Part shown: piece by piece, positions 57,074-64,000 of the stretch
Position numbering within the stretch: position 1 is the stretch's first letter
Layout of the letters: the number at the start of each line of letters is the position of its first letter
Origin: Nocardia paucivorans NBRC 100373
GTDB lineage: Bacteria > Actinomycetota > Actinomycetes > Mycobacteriales > Mycobacteriaceae
NCBI RefSeq assembly: GCF_000308675.1
Contig: NZ_BAGE01000006.1
Coordinates: 31,692 to 95,691 of the forward strand
DNA: 64,000 bases
Direction: 5' to 3'
Translations under genes and position numbers: made by a program
The notes under the pieces: generated by a model
Told to the model about the DNA's origin: nothing
Database searches by the model: none
What the model saw: only the letters and a program-made list of their open reading frames with translations

Positions 57074-57144
57074 AGATAGAACGATCGGTCTTGACAAAGA
57101 TCGCAGTGAAGCGGCAGACTTCTGGTGTACCGATCGTTCTATCT
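57074..57144. promoter_or_regulatory. paired TetR operators around a divergent promoter
   Basis: AGATAGAACGATCGGT at 57074-57089 and its exact complement at 57129-57144, 39 bases apart; each contains a near-palindrome AGAACGATCGGTCT. Between them TTGACA (57091-57096) and CAGACT 18 bases later could be -35 and -10 boxes of the plus-strand operon. Confidence 0.78.
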
Positions 57145-57210
57145 ACTACCGGTGGTTGTGAGTCGCCGAGCCGGCAACCCACCCGCCCCGATCATCGAAA
57201 GAGAAAGCTG

Positions 57211-57780
57211 ATGTCCAGTTCGATCGACGCCGGCGCGACTCGTACCGTCGATAGCGCTATAGGGCTGCGGGACCTGTACTACCTTCGATTCGGCTTCGCC
57301 GTTGTCTGGGCCGGCCTGCTGGTGGCGGGCGCTTCGACGCTCACCCCGGCCAGTGTGGCCCTGTTGGTGATCTACCCGCTGTTCGACGTGGCCGCGGCCG
57401 TGATCGACTTCCGTACCTCCGGTGCCGCACGTCGGCGGGTGCCGCTGTACCTCAATATGGCATTGAGCCTGCTCACCGCTCTCGGATTGGTCGCCGCCGG
57501 TACCGCCGGCATCCCCGATGTCCTGCGAGTGTGGGGTGTCTGGGCGATTACGGCGGGCATTGTGCAGCTGATCATCGCGATCTCGCGCTACCGGCTCGGT
57601 GGACAGTGGGCGATGATCCTCAGCGGCGGAATATCCACCCTCGCCGGTGCGAGCTTCATCGCAGGCGCCGGCGCACCGGACGCTGCGCTCACCCCACTCG
57701 CCGGATATGCGACATTGGGCGGCATCTTCTTCCTGATCTCGGCGATCCGGCTGCATCGCCGTACAACCGAGGCGCAGTGA
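57211..57780 (+). CDS. DUF308 (HdeD-like) membrane protein
   Basis: 189 residues with six short membrane segments (from about 25 to 180), e.g. FAVVWAGLLVAGASTLTPAS, ALLVIYPLFDVAAAVIDF, WAITAGIVQLIIAISRYRLG. The pattern fits the DUF308/HdeD family, linked in some bacteria with acid stress; here it precedes ohr by 120 bases under TetR control. GAAAG stands before the ATG. Confidence 0.8.
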   Translation: MSSSIDAGATRTVDSAIGLRDLYYLRFGFAVVWAGLLVAGASTLTPASVALLVIYPLFDVAAAVIDFRTSGAARRRVPLYLNMALSLLTALGLVAAGTAGIPDVLRVWGVWAITAGIVQLIIAISRYRLGGQWAMILSGGISTLAGASFIAGAGAPDAALTPLAGYATLGGIFFLISAIRLHRRTTEAQ

Positions 57781-57900
57781 TATGCCGAGCTCGAGCGACG
57801 GTTCCGTTTGCGACGTCATACCACTCGTCGCCTCCCGGGGACCACCACCGGACACCCCGCCCGCACCGCAAACCACACCTTTGAAGGAGAGAACACCATC

Positions 57901-58329
57901 ATGTCCGATGCCATCTACACCGCCATTGCCACCTCGACCGGCGACGGTCGCGCCGGAGGACGTGCGGCAACCGATGACGGCCTGCTCGACGTCACCCTCG
58001 CCATCCCGCGGGAGATGGGTGGACGGGGTGGTGCGACGAACCCCGAACAGCTTTTCGCCGCCGGCTGGGCCTCCTGCTTCCATTCGGCATTGAAGGCCGT
58101 CGCCGCCAACCGGAAGGTCACCATCACCGATTCGGCCGTCGTCGCCGAGATCGGTCTGCACCCCACCCAGGAGGGCGGTTTCGGGCTCTCCGCCGCGTTG
58201 CACGTGGAACTCGGTGGTATCGACCAGGACAGCGCCGAGGAGCTCGTCGCGGCCGCGCACGCGATGTGCCCCTACTCCAACGCCACCCGCGGCAATATCC
58301 CCGTCACGGTCGACACTACGGTCGCCTGA
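57901..58329 (+). CDS. ohr: organic hydroperoxide resistance protein Ohr
   Basis: OsmC-fold thiol peroxidase of 142 residues that reduces organic hydroperoxides. The two active cysteines are in ASCFHSAL (near 60) and MCPYSNATRGN (near 123); TNPEQLFAAGWA and GGFGLSAALHVEL are typical Ohr stretches. GAAGGAGA precedes the ATG. Here the regulator is TetR type, not the usual OhrR of the MarR family. A terminator follows at once. Confidence 0.93.
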   Translation: MSDAIYTAIATSTGDGRAGGRAATDDGLLDVTLAIPREMGGRGGATNPEQLFAAGWASCFHSALKAVAANRKVTITDSAVVAEIGLHPTQEGGFGLSAALHVELGGIDQDSAEELVAAAHAMCPYSNATRGNIPVTVDTTVA

Positions 58330-58361
58330 ATCACGCTCGCCCGACCGTCGAGCCGCAGCAC

Positions 58362-58394
58362 ACGGCCCCGCATACCGCCGGTATGCGGGGCCGT
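58362..58394 (+). terminator. terminator after ohr
   Basis: ACGGCCCCGCATACC, loop GCC, GGTATGCGGGGCCGT: a perfect 15-bp stem 33 bases after the ohr stop. Confidence 0.82.
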
Positions 58395-58720
58395 TCCGAT
58401 TCCGAGAGAGGCCGGCCCGGAGCCCGTCGGGGCACGGGCCCCGGGCGTTGCCCTCATGCCATTCCGGCGGACTCCATCCCGAGAGAGCATTGACGAAGCA
58501 CCATGCCCGGGCGAGTAGTAGAGGTCCTCGACCACAGGCTCGCCCTGCTCCGAACATGTGATTCAGAGTGGCCGTGGCGGTGTCGCCGCCGATCAAGGCC
58601 GCGGCACGATCATGGTGCCGACGAGAATTGTCCGTAGTGCTGACATGTGGGGCCCTCGATCAATTGGATGATGTGATGACCCGCTGTCGAGGGATCCGGT
58701 TGGCGTGCCATGACTTCCGG
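58395..58720. other. 326-base stretch without a recognised gene
   Basis: Between the ohr terminator and the end of the convergent DUF3558 gene. Open frames are short and arginine/proline-rich as expected by chance in GC-rich DNA. Nothing else seen. Confidence 0.5.
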
Positions 58721-59437
58721 TCAAGGAAGCGAGGGGAACAGTGCCAGGCCCACCAGATTCGCCTCGTCGCAGGGATCGCCCGCATCGGTTTGAATGCGGG
58801 TGTTACGCACCGCGAACACGATGCTGCCGAAATCGGCCGGGGTGACGATGTGGCAGGCCAGCCGGTGCGTATCCGCAACCGCTCGGTACATGGTCAACTC
58901 CCGCCCTTGGAAGGTGGTTTTCCGCAGGTCGTGGTATTTACCGGGTTCGAGCACCTCATCAACCGTGCTGTCGGAGGCGTTGATCACCAGTTCGAAAGTC
59001 CGATCGATGGCCTTCCACTTGCACATTCGCCACGTCGGGAACCTGTCGTCGGGAATCCTTTCCTCGGTGTCGGTGGCCAAACGTGCTCTGGCCAGGTCCT
59101 CGTCCGGCAGTGAGCAAGGATCCCAGATGCCTTCCGATGCCGAATCCCCGGGTGTGGCAGCGGGTGATTCGGGGGCGGGAGCTGCTTCCGGTGCCGAATC
59201 CCCAGGTACGGCGAGAGGAGATTCGGGTGCGGGGACACGGGTGTCACCGGGAGAGGCCTCCGGTGTGGATGCCCCATTGTCGGAACCAATTGTGGTGGTC
59301 GCGGCGGAAGTGCCCGTCGTCGAGTAGGTTTCGGATGGAGTCGGTGCGGTGCCCGCGGAGGTGCTGCAACCGGCCAGCAACAGTGCCGCGCCGCACGATA
59401 TTCCTGCAATACGGCGACCGATCGCCCTGCTCACCAT
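58721..59437 (-). CDS. DUF3558 lipoprotein
   Basis: 238 residues: lipoprotein signal ending in lipobox LLAGC, a serine/threonine/proline-rich linker with a near-tandem repeat (PESPLAVPGDSAPEA, PESPAATPGDSASEG), then a DUF3558 domain from about 100 (WDPCSLPDEDLARARL, CKWKAID, DSTVDEVLEPGKY) with paired cysteines. DUF3558 lipoproteins are typical of Nocardia and Mycobacterium envelopes; function unknown. The start ATG 59437 is preceded by GGACACTGG; the longer frame adds nothing plausible. Confidence 0.85.
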   Translation of the reverse strand: MVSRAIGRRIAGISCGAALLLAGCSTSAGTAPTPSETYSTTGTSAATTTIGSDNGASTPEASPGDTRVPAPESPLAVPGDSAPEAAPAPESPAATPGDSASEGIWDPCSLPDEDLARARLATDTEERIPDDRFPTWRMCKWKAIDRTFELVINASDSTVDEVLEPGKYHDLRKTTFQGRELTMYRAVADTHRLACHIVTPADFGSIVFAVRNTRIQTDAGDPCDEANLVGLALFPSLP

Positions 59438-59492
59438 CCCAGTGTCCTTCTGTCTGCGGGTCTGCTCTCCACGGCGGTCTGTGCCGGCCTCA

Positions 59493-59693
59493 TCAGAATG
59501 TGCAATCGGTGACACGACCCGCCCAACCGCCCTTCAGGAACATGATGACGGCGCAGAAAACGTCCTGCGCCAGGTTGATCTGGGTGGCCGACGGTACCGG
59601 CGCAGCGGGTTCGGTGAAAGATTCCGCTGCCGCGGGGCCCACCGGGACGACGAGTCCGGCGAACACGGCGGCAGTGACTACAAGTTTTTTCAT
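59493..59693 (-). CDS. small secreted protein
   Basis: 66 residues: signal peptide MKKLVVTAAVFAGLVVPV with cleavage after AAA near 23, then a short mature peptide with two cysteines (DVFCAVIMFLKG, VTDCTF) and hydrophobic centre. AGGACGTCCT before the ATG supplies the ribosome site. No family known; similar small exported peptides are common in Nocardia. Confidence 0.72.
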   Translation of the reverse strand: MKKLVVTAAVFAGLVVPVGPAAAESFTEPAAPVPSATQINLAQDVFCAVIMFLKGGWAGRVTDCTF

Positions 59694-60286
59694 AGGACGT
59701 CCTGTTCTGCGGAGGATCTGGTGCCGAGATTGTCGACCGATTGGTCGAGCGAGTTAACGAGCGGCCAACTGCGTCACGTGAAGTTGTGGTTCCGCAAGCG
59801 GGACGAACTGCTGGAACGCGAACGGTGCTACACGGCCCCCGAACGGGCGGCGTTGCAGCGGAAGGCATCGGACGGTAACGCGTTGAAACCGACCGGTGAT
59901 GCTCTGCTCATGGAAAGCATGCCTTTCGGACGAGTTGCGGACCCGCTCCAACGGGTCCAATGTCCTATCGACAGCGCTACATCACGTGTTACACAGGGTC
60001 GCTTCATCTTTCGATGACTGCGAAACCCGAGGTAGGGTCATATCGATCGAGATATCCCATCCCCGAGTGCATTTCGTTCAGGAACTTTTCGAGGTTCTGA
60101 TGCGAGTGGTACGAAAACAGGGGAGAGCGACCTTGCCCCTCATGATGGTTCGGGCCGGTCATGGCCGGAAACCCGCCCCGATAAACCGGCGTAGTCCGTC
60201 GCCTGCCCTCGCCCGACCCCGGATACCGACTGTTCGCGGGACCGGGCACCGGCCGAAAGGGGCGGAAAGGCCCCGAAATTCGCCGA
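59694..60286. other. 593-base stretch without a supported gene
   Basis: A plus-strand frame near 59755-60017 reads QLRHVKLWFRKRDELLERER and CYTAPERAALQRKASD, which has protein-like helix character, but it has no good start, no family and unrelated flanks. It may be a decayed gene. No hairpin or operator was found. Confidence 0.45.
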
Positions 60287-60700
60287 TCAGCCGACCGGCG
60301 CGGCCGTGGCCATGGCGCGGTCGACCTCCCAAAAGGCGCGTAGCGCGGTGATCTTGCCGGTCTCGTCGACCTTGTAGGTGAATACACCCTCGGCATCGAT
60401 GCGGTGTCCGCCGACAACGGTTCGGATGATGCCGGTGAAGGCCACCTCCGAACCGCAGGCGAACGAGTCGCCGAACAGGAATTCGATGGATTCGGTGCCG
60501 GCAATGGCCTTGTCCCAGAATGCGGCAATGGCGTCGCGGCCGCGGTGGCCCTTGCCCTCCGGGTCGAAACCGGACGGGCCGATCGGGTCCTCCACGACGG
60601 CGTCCTCGGCGAACAGGGCCAGCCAGGCATCCTTGTCGCGGGCACGCACCGCGGCCTGGGAGGCCAGGCCGGCGGCGCGGGCGGGATGCTCGGTGCTCAT
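60287..60700 (-). CDS. SnoaL/ketosteroid-isomerase-like protein
   Basis: 137-residue NTF2-fold protein: RDKDAWLALFAEDAVVEDPI, GPSGFDPEGKGHRGRDAIAA, WDKAIAGTESIEF and FTYKVDETGKITALRAFWEV. The DP motif and HRIDAEGVFTY resemble steroid delta-isomerase relatives. The ATG overlaps the preceding LLM oxidoreductase stop (ATGA), so it belongs to the sterol lipid-transfer operon and may act on steroid CoA esters; the reaction is not established. Confidence 0.82.
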   Translation of the reverse strand: MSTEHPARAAGLASQAAVRARDKDAWLALFAEDAVVEDPIGPSGFDPEGKGHRGRDAIAAFWDKAIAGTESIEFLFGDSFACGSEVAFTGIIRTVVGGHRIDAEGVFTYKVDETGKITALRAFWEVDRAMATAAPVG

Positions 60701-61578
60701 CCGATCGGCTCCGCGATGTACTGCTCGGCGAATTTGCGCAGCGCGTCCTTCTTCGCCTCGAGTTCGCCGTCGAAGCCGATGCCCTCGGCCAGCCACGGAA
60801 CTACGATCGCATCGGTGACACCCGCGTCGTACTGTTCCTGGTAACCGGAGCGGCCGAATTTATCGATACAAACCGCCTGGATTTCGAACGGGACATCGGC
60901 GCGGCCGTATTCGGCCCGTAGCTCCGCCAGCCGCGCGATGGTGGACCGCAGATCCTCGAACTTCATCATCGCCGAGGTCCAGCCGTCCCCGACGCGGGCG
61001 GCGCGCCGCAGGGCCACGTCGGTGTGCCCACCCACATAGAAGGGAACCGGTTCGCTCGGCGCCGGGCTCATCTGCAGTTCGTCGAAATCGAAGAACTCGC
61101 CGTGGTATTCGACCATTCCGCCGCCCAGGACGAGTTTGATGACCTCGATCATCTCGTCCACCCGCGCGCCGCGCCGCGCATAGGGCACCCCGCACCACTC
61201 GAACTCTTCCGGCGCCCAACCGATGCCGACTCCGAAGCCGAAACGGTTACCGGTCATATTGGCGACCGAGCCCACCTGACGGGCCAGCAGCAACGGATTG
61301 CGTGAGCCCAGTTTGAGCACATTGGTGTAGAAGCGGATTCGTGAGGTCACCGCGCCCATGGAGGCCGCGGCGATGAGGGGATCCACCCACGGGGTGTCCG
61401 GACCCCAGAAGCGACTGCCGTCGGGGGTGTAGGGATACTTCGCCGCCTGGGATTTCATATAGAACAGCGAATCCGGTAGCGCGATCGAGGAGAAACCACA
61501 CTCCTCCGCGGTCTTGGCGAGCTCGGGCAGTTGATCCAGTGGGCTCATCGCCACACCCACGGTGAATTTCAAGGTCAT
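60697..61578 (-). CDS. LLM-class F420-dependent oxidoreductase (Rv3520c-like)
   Basis: Luciferase-like TIM-barrel oxidoreductase, 293 residues: KFTVGVAMSPLDQLPELAKT, FSSIALPDSLFY, NRFGFGVGIGWAPEEFEWCG and PVPFYVGGHTDVALRRAARV. F420 use is inferred from subfamily. Rv3520c lies at the same place beside ltp3/ltp4 in Mycobacterium and belongs to the sterol regulon. Start 61578; the thiolase-like gene ends 58 bases upstream. Confidence 0.87.
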   Translation of the reverse strand: MTLKFTVGVAMSPLDQLPELAKTAEECGFSSIALPDSLFYMKSQAAKYPYTPDGSRFWGPDTPWVDPLIAAASMGAVTSRIRFYTNVLKLGSRNPLLLARQVGSVANMTGNRFGFGVGIGWAPEEFEWCGVPYARRGARVDEMIEVIKLVLGGGMVEYHGEFFDFDELQMSPAPSEPVPFYVGGHTDVALRRAARVGDGWTSAMMKFEDLRSTIARLAELRAEYGRADVPFEIQAVCIDKFGRSGYQEQYDAGVTDAIVVPWLAEGIGFDGELEAKKDALRKFAEQYIAEPIG

Positions 61579-61636
61579 CGGCGCTCCTTGTTCATGCGGG
61601 AGGTCCCGCATCCGATCGCGCCGAGGCGAATATCGC

Positions 61637-62799
<1,163 letters not shown>

Positions 62800-62803
<4 letters not shown>

Positions 62804-63867
62804 CGGCCGGCCTCCGAATTCAGAACGGTCACAAGGTTTTGCTGTAGGGCGGGCCCACTGGTGGCGTGCGCCAGGGTGCGGTCGGCGGCACCGGTCATGA
62901 TCTGGTGCGCGGCATAGCCGATGCGCTCGAGACCGGTGGCGAACATGGGGTTGCCGGCCAGAGCGCCACCCGAGGGATTCACCTCGGTCTCCGGTTTCAA
63001 CCCGAGCGCCTCGGTGAGGATGAGCAGTTGGTGGCTGAACGGCGCGTGCAGTTCGGCCACCTCGATACCGCTGGTGTCGCCGCCGGTCACCGCCCGACCC
63101 GCCGCCTCGGCGGACGGAGAGACGGTGAGGTCGCGAGCGCCGAGCACACTCGAATCGATACGGTGGGCCATTCCGGTGATCCAGGCCGGGCGCTCGCACA
63201 GTTCCCGAGCCCGGTCACCGACGGCGAGGACGATGGCCGCCGCCCCGTCGGTGACGGGCGCGCAGTCGTGTTCGCGCAGTGGATCGGCCACATACGGTGC
63301 GGCCAACAGCTCGTCGATATCGGTGCCGTGCACGGTGTGGGCGGCCGAGACCTCGGCCATATCGCGTTCGGTCCAGCGGCCCGTGTCCAGACCGGCCCGC
63401 GCCTGCAATCCGGCGATGGCCAGGGCGTCCGGCCACAGCGGAGCCACCAGGTAGGGGTCGAGCTGGGTGGTGAGGACCCGGCGCAGGGTGCTCGCGGACG
63501 ATTTGCCGAAACCGTAGACCAGCGCGGTGCGGGCCTGACCGGAACGGAGTTTCACCCAGGCCTCGTACAGCGCCCAGGCGGCGTCCATCTCCACATGCGA
63601 TTCGTTGATCGGCGGAACGGCGCCGATGGAGTCGATGGCGGAAATGAACGAGAAGGACCGTCCGGCCAGGTAGTCGGACGATCCCGAGCACCAGAAGTCG
63701 ATATCCGACTTGGTGATGCCGAGTCGGTCGTAGAGCTGCTGGAAACAGGGCACCAGCATTTCCACACCATTGGTGGTGCCGTAGGTCTCGGACACATGGG
63801 GTGCGTGCGCGAAACCGACGACGGCGATCTCGGTGGTGTTATCGGTGCAGCGCTCGGTGATGGTCAC
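62800..63867 (-). CDS. ltp4: thiolase-like lipid-transfer protein Ltp4
   Basis: 355-residue thiolase-fold protein paired with ltp3. VVGFAHAPHVSETYGTTNGV at the start, DIDFWCSGSSDYLAGRSFSF near 56-75, INESHVEMDAAWALYEAWVK, and NPSGGALAGNPMFATGLERI near the end match the shorter Ltp4 (Rv3522) type. GTG start with GAGGG upstream. It lies 12 bases behind the DUF35 gene, so the two thiolase-like proteins and the DUF35 protein probably form one complex that shortens steroid side chains. Confidence 0.82.
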
Positions 63868-63879
63868 TCGGGAGCCCTC

Positions 63880-64000
63880 TCACAGGTGATGCTTGTAGGT
63901 TTCGTAATCGGCATCCGGCTCGCCGGTCGGACGGAAGTGATCGATGTTCTCCAGGCCGTAGCCCCACTCCTCGCGCGGTTTCCACACCGCCTGCACGCGC
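63880..64000 (-). CDS. DUF35 OB-fold protein (Rv3521-like), partial
   Basis: Only the last 39 residues are inside the window: VWKPREEWGYGLENIDHFRP, then TGEPDADYETYKHHL and a stop at 63880. This ending is typical of the DUF35 zinc-ribbon/OB-fold partners of Ltp-type aldolases, and the order DUF35-ltp4-ltp3-LLM reproduces Rv3521-Rv3523 and Rv3520c. The start lies beyond the right edge. Confidence 0.65.
   Translation of the reverse strand, partial: RVQAVWKPREEWGYGLENIDHFRPTGEPDADYETYKHHL

Noticed and set aside
59349..60017. Possible gene reading RHVKLWFRKRDELLERER
   Set aside because: The sequence looks protein-like, but there is no start, ribosome site, family or conserved neighbour; kept only as a note on the non-coding stretch.

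Overview
The window is high-GC actinobacterial DNA, most likely from Nocardia or a close Mycobacteriales relative (inferred from cholesterol-catabolic gene order, DUF3558 and glycine-zipper secreted proteins, and paired XRE-TPR regulators; not proven). Its dominant content is the machinery that degrades the sterol nucleus, with characteristic KstR and KstR2 operators visible in the intergenic DNA.

Region 1 (1-10.2 kb) holds the KstR-type ring A/B genes: hsaG-hsaF, the hsaA-hsaD-hsaC-hsaB operon, and kshA plus a small cysteine protein, with two KstR-like boxes between hsaA and kshA. A decayed HigBA toxin-antitoxin pair, a DoxX protein and an ECF41-type sigma factor are interspersed. Region 2 (10.2-15 kb) is accessory: a 5'-truncated RsgA GTPase, an MFS exporter, a broken secreted protein, and a DUF4241 gene lying between a frameshifted LppA-family lipoprotein gene and a fragment of a second copy. 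Region 3 (15-32.7 kb) is an almost complete KstR2 regulon for rings C/D: fadE33-fadE32-fadE31-crotonase-fadD3 diverging from fadE30-ipdF-orf-kstR2-fadA6, then echA20-ipdA-ipdB-ipdC diverging from two SDR genes; three KstR2-type palindromes sit at the promoters. Region 4 (33-36.4 kb) has a frameshifted EspR-like regulator and the divergent side-chain genes fadA5 and cyp125 with KstR boxes between them.

Region 5 (36.4-60.2 kb) is an accessory island: a multiply frameshifted LuxR/ATPase regulator, vapB with a broken vapC, a membrane NACHT NTPase, two tandem XRE-TPR regulators diverging from four overlapping small ORFs, a DEDDh exonuclease, membrane and secreted proteins, an N-terminally truncated HsdR next to a Ser/Thr kinase, an intact HigBA pair, and a decayed second copy of the XRE/small-ORF locus. 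It continues with LysR/MFS, TetR/DUF308/Ohr and lipoprotein genes. Region 6 (60.2-64 kb) returns to sterol genes: a SnoaL protein, an LLM F420 oxidoreductase, Ltp3- and Ltp4-like thiolases, and the end of a DUF35 protein.

The sterol operons are open and tightly coupled (ATGA/GTGA overlaps), whereas the accessory segments carry many single-base frameshifts and truncations. The best candidates for little-described biology are the XRE-TPR/four-small-ORF locus with its decayed second copy, the NACHT membrane NTPase, and the kinase next to the HsdR remnant. No tRNA, rRNA, CRISPR array or insertion sequence was recognised.
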